Source: Bradyrhizobium nanningense
GTDB lineage: Bacteria; Pseudomonadota; Alphaproteobacteria; Rhizobiales; Xanthobacteraceae
DNA: 64,000 nt
Direction: 5' to 3'
Assembly (NCBI RefSeq): GCF_004114535.1
Contig: NZ_LBJC01000029.1
Span: 1 to 64,000, forward strand
The notes under the pieces were generated by a model. It saw nothing but the letters and a program-made list of their open reading frames with translations, ran no database searches and had not been told where the DNA came from. This document shows, piece by piece, positions 45,654 to 54,605 of the stretch. Numbering within the stretch: the first letter of the stretch is position 1; every line of letters begins with the position of its first letter. The position numbers and the translations under genes are program-made.

Positions 45654-46910
45654 CTAGAGCAGATCGGCGTAGGGCAAAAAGCCTACATCCTGCCCGGGCT
45701 CGACGGCCGTGATGCTCTCACCGAGTTCGACGAGGCCGTCGGTCTCGACCAGCGAGGACAAAAGCCCCGCTCCCTCGCGCGGAAACTTGATGGCTTCGAG
45801 CCGGCCGTCCTGCGCGCGTCGCAGCGAGGCGCGCACATATTCACGCCGGCCCGCCTTCTTCTTGTAGGTAAACGCGGCGCGCAACGGGATCGGCGTCAAC
45901 GGCTCCGGCAGGCCGCCCGCCAGCGCCAGCACTGTCGGCCGCACCACATGGACGAATGTCACGAAACTCGCGACGGGATTGCCGGGCAATCCGATCAGCG
46001 GCGTGCCGTCGATGATCCCCATCGCCACGGGCCGGCCGGGCTTGATCGCCATCCGCCACAGCACCAGCGAGCCGATGCTCTCGACCGCGGCCTTGACGTG
46101 GTCCTCCTCGCCGGTCGAGACACCGCCGGTGGTGAGGATCAGGTCGTGGCGCCCTGCCACCTGCTTCAGGCCGCTCGCGAGCGAGGTACGCTCGTCGCGC
46201 AGAATGCCGAGGTCGCTGACCTCGCAGCCGAGCCGGCGCAGCATCGCCATCAGCATGAAGCGATTGGAATCGAACAGCTGCGAGGGCGCGCGCGGCTCAC
46301 CGGGCGAGGCCAGCTCGTCACCGGTCGAGAACACCGCAACGCGAATGCGCCTGACCATGTCGAGGCTGGTCAGACCGAACGCTGCCGCGAGCGCGACGTG
46401 TTGCGGCCGCAAGCGCTGGCCCGCGGGCAGCGCAACTCGTCCCTGGGGGATGTCCTCGCCCGCGGGCCGGACATTGGCTCCAGGCTTCAGTCCCGGCGGC
46501 AGCACGATCCTGCCGGCCTCATCGATGCGGACATCTTCCTGCATGAAGACGGTCTTCGCATCCGGCGGCATCGGCGCGCCCGTGAAGATGCGCGCGGTGT
46601 GGCCGGGCTTGATCGGTGCTTGCGCAAGGCCGCCCGCCGGAATGCGGCCATCGAGTGGGAACGCCCGCTCCACGCCTTGCGGAAGATCGGCATCGCGCAC
46701 GGCGTAGCCGTCGACGGCGGAGTTGGTGAAGGGCGGCAACGGCAGCGGCGCCACGACGTCGCGCGCCAGCACGCGCCCGTCTGCATCGGTGAGCCTCACC
46801 GTCTCCAGATCGGCGATCGCGTTGACGCGCGTCGTGATCAGGCCCACGGCCTCGTCGACCGACATCATCGGGCCGCCGAAGGCAAAGCAATCGTCCGACA
46901 GTTGCGCCAT
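45654..46910 (-). CDS. moeA: Molybdopterin molybdotransferase MoeA
   Basis: 418 aa, canonical MoeA. Motifs: S-A-V-D-G-Y-A-V-R (65-72), I-F-T-G-A-P-M-P, F-S-T-G-D-E-L (194-200), T-G-G-V-S-T-G-E-E-D (261-270) and G-L-P-G-N-P-V-A-S-F (307-316). It inserts molybdate into adenylated molybdopterin. Middle gene of mobB-moeA-tusA-like, 9 bp after mobB. Compare the degenerate MoeA at 52357, which lacks the S-T-G-D-E-L and G-N-P motifs. Confidence 0.96.
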   Translation of the reverse strand: MAQLSDDCFAFGGPMMSVDEAVGLITTRVNAIADLETVRLTDADGRVLARDVVAPLPLPPFTNSAVDGYAVRDADLPQGVERAFPLDGRIPAGGLAQAPIKPGHTARIFTGAPMPPDAKTVFMQEDVRIDEAGRIVLPPGLKPGANVRPAGEDIPQGRVALPAGQRLRPQHVALAAAFGLTSLDMVRRIRVAVFSTGDELASPGEPRAPSQLFDSNRFMLMAMLRRLGCEVSDLGILRDERTSLASGLKQVAGRHDLILTTGGVSTGEEDHVKAAVESIGSLVLWRMAIKPGRPVAMGIIDGTPLIGLPGNPVASFVTFVHVVRPTVLALAGGLPEPLTPIPLRAAFTYKKKAGRREYVRASLRRAQDGRLEAIKFPREGAGLLSSLVETDGLVELGESITAVEPGQDVGFLPYADLL

Positions 46911-46919
46911 GGTGCCTCG

Positions 46920-47447
46920 TCAGCGTATTGCGGCGCTCTTCGCCACCACCTCCTCGACCGGCATCGCCGCGCGCAGCAGCAATGCCGCAGCAGCGTCGAT
47001 ATCGTCGAGATGGACAGTCGGCAGCCGCGTGTCAATGGCGGCATCGGTCGCGATGCCGGCAATGCCGGGATCGTCGGGAAACAGCAGCGGTTTGCCGTTC
47101 GCCGCGCGATGGACCTCGATCTTGCGATGCGGCTCGCGCTTGAAACCCTCGACCACGACGAGATCAACGGCGGAAAGCTTGCCCAATAGTTCCGGCAGCC
47201 GCGGCTCAGCCGCGCCGCGCAATTCGTGCATCAGGGCCCAGCGGTTTGACGACGCAACCAGCACCTCGGCCGCACCGGCCTCGCGATGCCGCCAGGAATC
47301 CTTGCCGGGCACGTCGACGTCGAACTGGTGATGCGCATGCTTGATCACCGAGACGCGCAGGCCTTGCGCGTTGAAATGCGGAATCAGGCGGGCCAACAGC
47401 GTGGTCTTGCCAGCACCGCTCCAGCCTGCAAGGCCGATGACTTTCAT
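46920..47447 (-). CDS. mobB: Molybdopterin-guanine dinucleotide biosynthesis protein B
   Basis: 175 aa from ATG 47447. Walker A motif G-W-S-G-A-G-K-T-T, then S-V-I-K-H-A-H-H-Q-F-D-V-D and D-L-V-V-V-E-G-F-K-R. MobB is a GTP-binding helper for MobA in forming the bis-MGD cofactor of formate dehydrogenase. First gene of the mobB-moeA-tusA-like operon, divergent from fdhD-mobA. Confidence 0.95.
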   Translation of the reverse strand: MKVIGLAGWSGAGKTTLLARLIPHFNAQGLRVSVIKHAHHQFDVDVPGKDSWRHREAGAAEVLVASSNRWALMHELRGAAEPRLPELLGKLSAVDLVVVEGFKREPHRKIEVHRAANGKPLLFPDDPGIAGIATDAAIDTRLPTVHLDDIDAAAALLLRAAMPVEEVVAKSAAIR

Positions 47448-47501
47448 TCCAGCTCTCTCTTCGCAACCGGCGACCGCCGATGGAACCTTCGGTCCATCCC
47501 C

Positions 47502-47586
47502 GTCATTGCGAGGAGCCCTTGCGACGAAGCAATCCAGACTGCCACCGCGGAGATAGTCTGGATTGCTTCGCTGCGCTCGCAATGAC
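47502..47586. repeat. 85-bp imperfect palindromic repeat element
   Basis: Outer arms GTCATTGCGAG / CTCGCAATGAC and inner arms GAAGCAATCCAGACT / AGTCTGGATTGCTTC fold into a long hairpin in the gap between divergent mobB and fdhD. This is the dispersed intergenic repeat typical of Bradyrhizobium-like genomes; a half-copy is at 34442. Confidence 0.75.
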
Positions 47587-47658
47587 CAGGAGGCATTTTA
47601 CCCATTCCCGATCATGCTTATATCGGCTTGAGCGGAATGTCATGCTAACCTCGCGGCC

Positions 47659-48549
47659 ATGATGAAGATCGACAAAGCTCCGGTGCCCCTGATCGTCCCC
47701 AATCCGGACGACCCACGCCTGACCCAGAGCGTGACCGGGACTGACCAGACCGGTGCCAGGGTCGAGATCAAGGTGCCAATGGAGCGGCCTCTGACGCTCT
47801 ACCTGAATGCCCAGGAGATCGTCACCATGATGACGATCGGCGACTATCCGGAATATCTGGCGCTCGGCTATCTCTTGAACCAGAACATGCTGAAATATAA
47901 TGACGCGGTCACCGAGGTCGAATACGACGACGACCTCCAGGTGGTCGTGGTGCGCACCGAACATCACACCAATTTCGAAGCCAAGCTGAAGAAGCGAACG
48001 CAGACCTCGGGGTGCGCGCAAGGTACCGCTTTCGGCGATCTGTTAGAGGCCGTCGAAAGCGTCGCGCTGCCGAAGGCGGAGCTGCGCACATCCTGGCTGT
48101 ACCAGATGACGCAGACCATCAACACGATGCCCTCGCTCTATCTCGAAGCCGGTGCGATCCACGGCTGCGTGCTGTGCAAGGAGGGCACCCCGCTCTGCTA
48201 CACCGAGGATGTCGGCCGCCACAATGCCGTCGACAAGATCGCCGGCTGGATGTATCGCCACGGCGTCGACCCCAGCGACAAGATCCTCTACACCACCGGG
48301 CGTCTCACCTCGGAGATGGTGATCAAGACGGTGCGCATGGGCATTCCGATCCTGGTGTCGCGCTCCGGCTTCACCGCCTGGGGCGTCGATCTCGCACGCC
48401 AGGTCGGTCTGACGCTGGTCGGCCGCACCCGCGGCAAGCGCTTCATCGTCCTCGCGGGCGAGGAGCGCATCGTCTACGACCAGGACCTCGCTTACGTCGA
48501 GGAGGAATCGGCGAAGCACAAGCGCAAGGGTGAAGCTGGTGACGACTGA
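47659..48549 (+). CDS. fdhD: Formate dehydrogenase accessory sulfurtransferase FdhD
   Basis: 296 aa. FdhD passes sulfur to the molybdenum cofactor before insertion into formate dehydrogenase. The core (T-E-D-V-G-R-H-N-A-V-D-K, L-Y-T-T-G-R-L-T-S-E-M-V and S-R-S-G-F-T) is intact. The E. coli sulfur-transfer loop holds two Cys (C-x-x-C); here the matching loop S-G-C-A-Q-G has only Cys119. A separate Cys pair occurs at 170/173. Cotranscribed with mobA, whose start lies inside the fdhD 3' end. Confidence 0.93.
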   Translation: MMKIDKAPVPLIVPNPDDPRLTQSVTGTDQTGARVEIKVPMERPLTLYLNAQEIVTMMTIGDYPEYLALGYLLNQNMLKYNDAVTEVEYDDDLQVVVVRTEHHTNFEAKLKKRTQTSGCAQGTAFGDLLEAVESVALPKAELRTSWLYQMTQTINTMPSLYLEAGAIHGCVLCKEGTPLCYTEDVGRHNAVDKIAGWMYRHGVDPSDKILYTTGRLTSEMVIKTVRMGIPILVSRSGFTAWGVDLARQVGLTLVGRTRGKRFIVLAGEERIVYDQDLAYVEEESAKHKRKGEAGDD

Positions 48550-49171
48550 ATTTCCGGCCACGCAAGGTGTGCTGCTCGCCGGCGGTCTCGCCCGCCGCAT
48601 GGGCGGCGGCGACAAGCCGATGCGCACCATCGGCGGCCGCACCATTTTGGAACGCGTGATCGCGCGCCTGAAGCCTCAATGCAGTGGGTTGATCCTCAAT
48701 GCCAACGGCGATCCCGCGCGTTTCGCCGCGTTCGGCTTGCCGGTCGTCGCGGACGACGTACCCGGCTTTCCCGGCCCGCTCGCCGGCATCCTTGCCGCGC
48801 TCGACTGGACCGCGGCAAATCGGCCGGGCGTCGAATGGGTGCTCAGCGCCGCCGGCGACTGTCCGTTCCTGCCGCGCGATCTGGTCGCCCGCCTGCATGA
48901 CGCGCGGAGCCGAGAGAACGCGCAGCTCGCGGTTGCCGCATCCGGCGAGCAGTCGCACCCCGTGATCGGCCTGTGGCGGGTCGCCTTGCGCGACCAGCTG
49001 CGCCATGCCCTGGTCGTCGAAGACCTCCGCAAGATCGACCGCTGGACCGCCCGCTATCCGCTGGCGACCGTGACGTGGCCGGCCGAGCCACTCGATCCCT
49101 TCTTCAACGCCAATACGGTCGAGGACATCGCCGAAGCCGAGCGGCTCGCGGCACTGGATGACGCGGCCTAA
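48530..49171 (+). CDS. mobA: Molybdenum cofactor guanylyltransferase
   Basis: 213 aa. Nucleotide-binding N-terminus G-V-L-L-A-G-G-L-A-R-R-M-G-G-G-D-K-P, then N-A-N-G-D, D-D-V-P-G-F-P-G-P-L-A-G-I and A-A-G-D-C-P-F-L. It attaches GMP to molybdopterin to make the dinucleotide cofactor. GTG start at 48530 lies 20 bp inside fdhD, a coupled arrangement. Confidence 0.93.
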   Translation: MKLVTTEFPATQGVLLAGGLARRMGGGDKPMRTIGGRTILERVIARLKPQCSGLILNANGDPARFAAFGLPVVADDVPGFPGPLAGILAALDWTAANRPGVEWVLSAAGDCPFLPRDLVARLHDARSRENAQLAVAASGEQSHPVIGLWRVALRDQLRHALVVEDLRKIDRWTARYPLATVTWPAEPLDPFFNANTVEDIAEAERLAALDDAA

Positions 49172-49215
49172 CGGCCACGAAACGGCGGAGCCCGGCGGCT
49201 CGGGCAGCGACAGGA

Positions 49216-50346
49216 TCAATCCGCCAGCGGCGCCTCCCAGGCATCGTAGCCGTAAACCCAGCTCGTATCGGTGCGCTCCTTCAACCAGATGTTCGCGCGC
49301 GAGGTTTCCTGCACCCGCGTCGTGCGCGCTTTGCGCGTCGCCTCGAAGCGGCGGAACGCATCCGCGAGCCGGTCGCGATCGACACCTTGGAGGCAACGCG
49401 ACAGCACCGCAGCATCCTCGATCGCCATGGCCGCGCCTTGCGCCATGTAGGGTGTCATCGGGTGGCAGGCATCGCCGAGCAAAGTCGCCTTGCCGTCGGC
49501 CCAACGGTCGAGCGCCTCCCGGTCCATGATCGCCCATTTGTGCACGTCGGGGCAGGCCGCGAGCACTTGGCCGACTTGCGGATGAAAGCCTTCGAACGAG
49601 GCGCGCAGGTCGCGCACATCGCCCTTTGCCGACCACGACTCGATGCGGAAGTCCGGTTCGGGCTGGCTGGTGACGAGATAGACCTCGCTGCGATCAGGCT
49701 TGACGTAATAGATCACGATGTGGCGGTCCTCGCCCCACCATTTGGTGCAGTCGTCGATCTCTGCGCCTGCGAGCAATGCGGCGGGATAGGTGGTGCGGTA
49801 GGCGATGCGGCCGGTGAACCGGGCTGGCGCGGTGTCGAACAGGATATCGCGCACCGCCGAATGCACGCCGTCCGCGCCGACCACGGCATCGGCGACGGCG
49901 CTGGTGCCGTCGGCAAAGCTCAGCCGGACGCCATCTGTGGCCTCGTCGAGGCCGACCAGCTTGTGATTGAGCTTCACGAGCTCGGCCGGCACGACGCTCG
50001 CCAGTGCCGCATGCAAATCACCGCGATGGGCAAGCAGATAGGGTGCGCCGAATTTCTCTTCCGCGCTCTCCCCAAAAATCATGTCGAACTTGATGTCGCC
50101 GCTCTTCCAGTCGCGGTTGTTCCAGGAGCGTGGATAGAAGGAGTGCTCGCGCATCCGCGCTTCCAGTCCCAGCGCACGCAGCACCTTCATCGCGTTGCAG
50201 CCGATCTGGATGCCGGCGCCGATGCGGGCGAATTGCGAGGCCTGCTCGTAGACGATGACATTGATACCGACACGTCTCAGCGCCGCGGCGGTCGCAAGCC
50301 CGCCCATGCCGGCACCGACGATCGCAACCGAGAGCGGTCTCGCCAT
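49216..50346 (-). CDS. FAD-dependent aromatic hydroxylase, NicC-like
   Basis: 376 aa. FAD motif V-A-I-V-G-A-G-M-G-G, D-G motif V-V-G-A-D-G-V-H-S-A-V, and a second FAD motif L-L-G-D-A-C-H-P-M. The patterns K-W-W-G-E-D-R-H-I-V-I-Y-Y, A-S-F-E-G-F-H-P-Q-V and S-W-V-Y-G-Y-D closely recall 6-hydroxynicotinate 3-monooxygenase (NicC) from memory of that family; salicylate hydroxylase is the alternative. Last gene of an operon with TupA-like and two MoeA-type genes. NicC substrate is made by a molybdenum hydroxylase, which may explain the company. Confidence 0.78.
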   Translation of the reverse strand: MARPLSVAIVGAGMGGLATAAALRRVGINVIVYEQASQFARIGAGIQIGCNAMKVLRALGLEARMREHSFYPRSWNNRDWKSGDIKFDMIFGESAEEKFGAPYLLAHRGDLHAALASVVPAELVKLNHKLVGLDEATDGVRLSFADGTSAVADAVVGADGVHSAVRDILFDTAPARFTGRIAYRTTYPAALLAGAEIDDCTKWWGEDRHIVIYYVKPDRSEVYLVTSQPEPDFRIESWSAKGDVRDLRASFEGFHPQVGQVLAACPDVHKWAIMDREALDRWADGKATLLGDACHPMTPYMAQGAAMAIEDAAVLSRCLQGVDRDRLADAFRRFEATRKARTTRVQETSRANIWLKERTDTSWVYGYDAWEAPLAD

Positions 50347-50393
50347 CGCGTCCCCTACCCTGTCGCGCGGCTTGAACGCCGCGTCGCCTGTCC

Positions 50394-52343
50394 TTACGCG
50401 GGCCGGAAGCCGGCCTGCTGCAGCGCCGCGCGCGCCTCGTCCGAGCGAAGCGCATCGAGAAAAGCCCGCACTGCCGGCCGGTCTTTGCGCGCCGTCACCA
50501 GAGCGAAATCATAATGCTCTTCCGCGAGCGGAATGAAACCGAGGCCGGCCGCATGGGCGACCGGCGCAATGGTCATGCCCCAGTCGGCGCGGTGCTGTGC
50601 CACGGCCGCCGCGACAGCGTTGTGCGACCGCGGCTGGTTCCAATAACCCTCGGGGCGCGCACCGCCGAGCAGACGGTCGATCAGGATGCGCGTGCCAGCA
50701 CCCTGGTTGCGGTTGACCATGATGCAGGCGGGATCTTTGAGCGCGGCGGCGACCGCCTCCCTCGCATCAAGGCCCTCGAAACGTTGGTCGCCCTTGCGGA
50801 AGACGATGCCCTGCATCCGCCGCCAGCCCGGCACGAGTTCGAGTCCCTCGACGAGATAGGGCGAGTTGTAGGTCTCGCTCTTGTCGTCGAACAGATGGAT
50901 CGGCGCGAGATCGCATTCGCCGCGCTTGGCCGCCGCGAGGCCGCCAAGACTGCCGACGGCGATCGAGCGCACGGCGAGACCGACATGCGCGAGCCCAGCG
51001 GTGACGAGATCGAGGCCCGTGCAATGGCTGCCGATAATGACGAGATCGGGCACGCGCACGTGCGGCGTGAACAGCGTCACCTCGGTTTCGGTGCCGGCCG
51101 GCATCTGGTCGGCGAGCGCATCGATGCGCAGAAAGCCGTCGGCCTGCGCGAAGGACGTGATCGCGCCGGAGCCTTTGCCGGAGGGATAGGCGATCAGGCG
51201 ATGCCGCCCCTCGACCAGCGAGACCATGACGAACTCGGTGCGGCCGAGCTCGGACGCAATGCGCACCGGCACGGTCGCGCTCACCTTGGCATCCGAGCGC
51301 GGCGGCAGCCCGGCCAGCTTGCGCAGCACCGGCACGATCATGTCGTGGAAAGTGAACATCGCCGAGGTCGGAAAGCCCGGCAGGATCACCACTGGCTTGC
51401 CGTCGCACACCGCAAGGCACAGCGGCTTGCCGGGCTTGAGCGCAACACCATGCGCGATGATGCCGGGCTCGCCGAGCCGGCCGATAATGCGATGGGATAG
51501 GTCGCCGGCGCCTTTCGAGGTGCCGCCTGACAGCACCAGCATGTCGGCATCGGCGAGCGCGCCGCGCATGGCAGCTTCGAGCCTGGCTTCATCGTCGGGA
51601 ATCGCACCCAGAAAGACCGCCTCGCCACCATTCTCGTCGATCGCGGCCGCGACGATGGCGCCGTTGGTGTCGTAGATCGCGGCGGGCGGAAGAGCCCCGC
51701 CGGGCTGAACCAGTTCATCGCCGGTCGAGATCACGGCCACAAGCGGCTTGCGCGCGACCTTCACCTCGGCGATGCCGCAAGCCGCCAGCATGCCGATCTC
51801 GCGCGAGCCTATGATGGTGCCGGCACGCAGCAGCGCCTCGCCGCACGCAATGTCGGATCCGGCGTAGGACACGAATTGCCCGGGAGACGTGGCGCGACGA
51901 ACCTCGATTGCATCCGACCCCGCCGGCTGGGTGTGCTCGACCATGACGACGGCGTCGGCGCCACGCGGCAGCGGACCGCCGGTGGCGATCGGCGTTGCGG
52001 TTCCCGCCGCCACCTGCAGCGCCGGCGCAGTGCCGCAGTGAATGGTCTCGCCGTTCAGCGCAAGGCGCACGGCCGCGCCTTCCCCGGCCGCCGCAAGGTC
52101 GGCGGCGCGCACGGCGAAACCGTCGACATTGGAGCGGTCGAACGGGGGCACGTCGATTGGCGCCGTGATGTCTTCGGCAAGCGCTTTACCGAGCGCATCG
52201 GCGAGCTTGCGCGTTTGGCACGGAAGCGCGCGTGGAAACAGCGCCGCCTCGAAGCGCGCCAGCGCCTCCTCGCGCGAGAGGATCTTGAGGAATTGCTCCT
52301 GTTCGAGCACGCTGCGATCTGGCGGTTTTGGGATCATCGTCAT
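50394..52343 (-). CDS. MoeA fused to periplasmic-binding-protein-like domain
   Basis: 649 aa. Residues about 1-420 are MoeA-like (N-V-D-G-F-A-V-R, V-I-S-T-G-D-E-L, S-G-G-T-S-K-G, I-L-P-G-F-P-T-S). Residues about 440-645 are a type-2 substrate-binding-protein-like fold (V-I-I-G-S-H-C-T-G-L-D, N-R-N-Q-G-A-G-T-R-I-L). The latter resembles the molybdate/tungstate-binding-type domain fused to MoeA in archaea and some bacteria. It has no signal peptide, so metal or ligand sensing would be cytoplasmic. Starts 13 bp after the degenerate MoeA stop. Confidence 0.9.
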   Translation of the reverse strand: MTMIPKPPDRSVLEQEQFLKILSREEALARFEAALFPRALPCQTRKLADALGKALAEDITAPIDVPPFDRSNVDGFAVRAADLAAAGEGAAVRLALNGETIHCGTAPALQVAAGTATPIATGGPLPRGADAVVMVEHTQPAGSDAIEVRRATSPGQFVSYAGSDIACGEALLRAGTIIGSREIGMLAACGIAEVKVARKPLVAVISTGDELVQPGGALPPAAIYDTNGAIVAAAIDENGGEAVFLGAIPDDEARLEAAMRGALADADMLVLSGGTSKGAGDLSHRIIGRLGEPGIIAHGVALKPGKPLCLAVCDGKPVVILPGFPTSAMFTFHDMIVPVLRKLAGLPPRSDAKVSATVPVRIASELGRTEFVMVSLVEGRHRLIAYPSGKGSGAITSFAQADGFLRIDALADQMPAGTETEVTLFTPHVRVPDLVIIGSHCTGLDLVTAGLAHVGLAVRSIAVGSLGGLAAAKRGECDLAPIHLFDDKSETYNSPYLVEGLELVPGWRRMQGIVFRKGDQRFEGLDAREAVAAALKDPACIMVNRNQGAGTRILIDRLLGGARPEGYWNQPRSHNAVAAAVAQHRADWGMTIAPVAHAAGLGFIPLAEEHYDFALVTARKDRPAVRAFLDALRSDEARAALQQAGFRPA

Positions 52344-52356
52344 GCCGGAACTGATA

Positions 52357-53463
52357 TCACTCCCGGATTAGATAAGCATCGACCGGCTCACCTGCCGCAA
52401 ATCCCTCGTGATTGCCGGGAATGAGCAACCATGCATCCGCACGGGCAATCGCCTGAAGCGGCCATTCGCCCACGGCAAGCGGCCTCCACGTCTTATGTTC
52501 CTCAGCCAGTAGCACCATTTCGGCGATGCCAACGCCGGAGGCAATCTTGCGAGATAGCGGCAAGGTGATCTGACGGCGCGGCTGTCGCGCCGACAGGCGA
52601 TCGACCAGCGGAAGCACGAGCGCGAACCACGCCGAGAGCGCCTGATCCGATGAACCGGGCAAGGCGACGGCGGGAACCCTGCCGAGCCGTGCGACTGCGG
52701 CGGTGCGTCCGGGCTGAAGCGCGAAACCATGAGCAAGCACCTCGCCGCGCTCGGCCAGTGCCGTGACGGCTGCGTCGTGGCAACCGACGCCGCTGCCGCC
52801 GATCGTCACGACAAGGTCGCAGGCGTCATCGGCGAGGGCCTCCGCGATCGATGCCGCAGCACGCGTGCCGGCTTCATGCATCTCCACGTGCAGTCCCGCT
52901 GCGCGCGCGATCTCGGCAATCAAATGAGCCGTCGTCGTCGCACCGGGCACATTGATGAGACGCAACCGCGGCCGGCGCACGCTCAGCTTGCCGACACCTG
53001 CAACGCGCGCGAGCAGCAGAGTGGCAGGGGTGACCGGACGCCCCTCTGCCACAACGGCTGTACGTTCTCCGATATCGCTGCCGGCGCGCCTGACGCCCTG
53101 CCCCGGCACGCCTTCCGCAAGCACCTGCACGAGCGGCCCCGACACTTCCACCGCATCGGCATCGAGCACACAATCGCATCCCGCCGGCATCGCATCGCCA
53201 GCCTCGACCCATGCCGGCATTCGTGTCAGAGGCAGCGGCGAGTAAGAGGAGGCGCCGACGAGGTCATTGGCGCGGAGCGCCCAGCCGTCCGTGGCGGCAA
53301 TGTCGTGCGGCGGATGGGCCGCAAGCAGCGGAGTGCCCGCCGCAATGCACCCGGCTGCGTCGAGCAGTGGCAACTCCACCGGTGCAAGCGGCTCGAGCCC
53401 GTTCAACAACGCGGCGAGCGCGGTGTCGAGCGGTGTCAGCGATGGCGGCAGGCGCTGGGTCAT
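52357..53463 (-). CDS. Degenerate MoeA-like protein
   Basis: 368 aa from ATG 53463; an upstream start at 53499 is possible. The MoeA layout is kept (A-A-T-D-G-W-A-L-R at 57-64) but the S-T-G-D-E-L motif is replaced by N-V-P-G-A-T-T-T-A near 171-179, G-L-P-G-N-P by A-L-P-G-S-S near 267-272 and T-G-G-V-S-T-G by I-G-G-S-G-V-G. The molybdotransferase active site should therefore not work. It may bind cofactor for storage, regulation or a partner role. Second gene of the TupA-like operon. Confidence 0.78.
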   Translation of the reverse strand: MTQRLPPSLTPLDTALAALLNGLEPLAPVELPLLDAAGCIAAGTPLLAAHPPHDIAATDGWALRANDLVGASSYSPLPLTRMPAWVEAGDAMPAGCDCVLDADAVEVSGPLVQVLAEGVPGQGVRRAGSDIGERTAVVAEGRPVTPATLLLARVAGVGKLSVRRPRLRLINVPGATTTAHLIAEIARAAGLHVEMHEAGTRAAASIAEALADDACDLVVTIGGSGVGCHDAAVTALAERGEVLAHGFALQPGRTAAVARLGRVPAVALPGSSDQALSAWFALVLPLVDRLSARQPRRQITLPLSRKIASGVGIAEMVLLAEEHKTWRPLAVGEWPLQAIARADAWLLIPGNHEGFAAGEPVDAYLIRE

Positions 53464-53517
53464 GCGCCATGATGGACCATGCATCGCCCGGTTTGGCAAC
53501 CGCCGGCGGTGCGGGCC

Positions 53518-54345
53518 TCAACCGCCTGACCTGTCCGAATTCGGGAAGAACAGCTGCTGCCCGTCGACCTTGTAGCCGGCGATCGCGGCCTGCCCCTCCG
53601 GCGAGGTCAGCCAATCGATGAAGGTCTGCGCGAGATCCTTCTTCACGTTCGGAAACTTCTCGGGATTCACCAGCATCACGCCATACTGATTGAGCAGCCG
53701 CCGGTCGCCTTCGACGACGATGTCGAGATCGCCGCGATCCCTGAACGAGATCCAGCTGCCGCGATCCGACAGCACATAGGCATTGGCGGCGCGCGCGGCG
53801 TCGAGAGCCGAGGCCATGCCCTGCCCCGCCTCGCGATACCAGGCGCCCTTGGCGCCGGCGATGTCGATGCCGGCGACGATCCAGAGCGCGAGCTCCGCGG
53901 CGTGGGTGCCCGACCGATCGCCGCGCGTCACGAACGGCGCGCCCTTGGCTTCGATCGCCTTCAGCGCCGTCACGATGTCCTTGCCCTTCACCGCCGCGGG
54001 ATCGCTCTTCGGCCCGATCAGCACATAGTCGTTGTACATCACGTCGAAACGCTTCACGCCAAACCCGTCGGCGACGAATTTCTCCTCCTGCGGCCGCGCA
54101 TGCATCAGCACGACGTCGGCCTCGCCTCTTCGCGGTCCGTTGAGCACCTCGTCGGCGCGCCGCGCGATCACGGTCACCTCGATGCCGGTCTTGTCGTGGA
54201 AGATCGGCAGCAGATAGTCGAGCAGGCCGGATTCCTGTGTCGCCGTCGTCGTGGCGAGGACGATGCTACGGTCCTCTGCGGATGACGCCGCAACGCCCGC
54301 GATGAGGCCGCAAAAGAGCGCGAATACAACGAACAGGCGGCCCAT
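53518..54345 (-). CDS. TupA-like tungstate/molybdate-binding protein
   Basis: 275 aa with a signal peptide (F-V-V-F-A-L-F-C-G-L-I-A-G-V-A-A-S-S-A-E). The mature part has the TupA pattern A-T-T-T-A-T-Q-E-S-G-L-L-D-Y-L, A-D-V-V-L-M-H-A-R and T-R-G-D-R-S-G-T-H-A-A-E. TupA binds tungstate tightly. No TupB/TupC permease genes are nearby, so it is an orphan here. First gene of the operon with two MoeA-type genes and the NicC-like gene; divergent from the HTH/binding-domain regulator. Confidence 0.85.
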   Translation of the reverse strand: MGRLFVVFALFCGLIAGVAASSAEDRSIVLATTTATQESGLLDYLLPIFHDKTGIEVTVIARRADEVLNGPRRGEADVVLMHARPQEEKFVADGFGVKRFDVMYNDYVLIGPKSDPAAVKGKDIVTALKAIEAKGAPFVTRGDRSGTHAAELALWIVAGIDIAGAKGAWYREAGQGMASALDAARAANAYVLSDRGSWISFRDRGDLDIVVEGDRRLLNQYGVMLVNPEKFPNVKKDLAQTFIDWLTSPEGQAAIAGYKVDGQQLFFPNSDRSGG

Positions 54346-54605
54346 GATCAGGTTCCCACTGGCTAAGACGCGATCATGATGAGGATTGATTGCGCCCCAC
54401 TCGTGACGGGCTTGCGCCGCCTAGCCGGGAAATTTCGGCAACGCCGGAGCGCCTTCCGGATCGTTCACCAAAGCAAAAACTGAGCGTGCGGATGTGTTGC
54501 AAAGCAGCGAGATGATCGGGCATGGTTCCGCTGACAGAATTGAAATGCAGAATTCCACCTGCGTCGAACGTCAAAAAGAAGCAAGAATTTGCATAGGAAT
54601 GCAGG

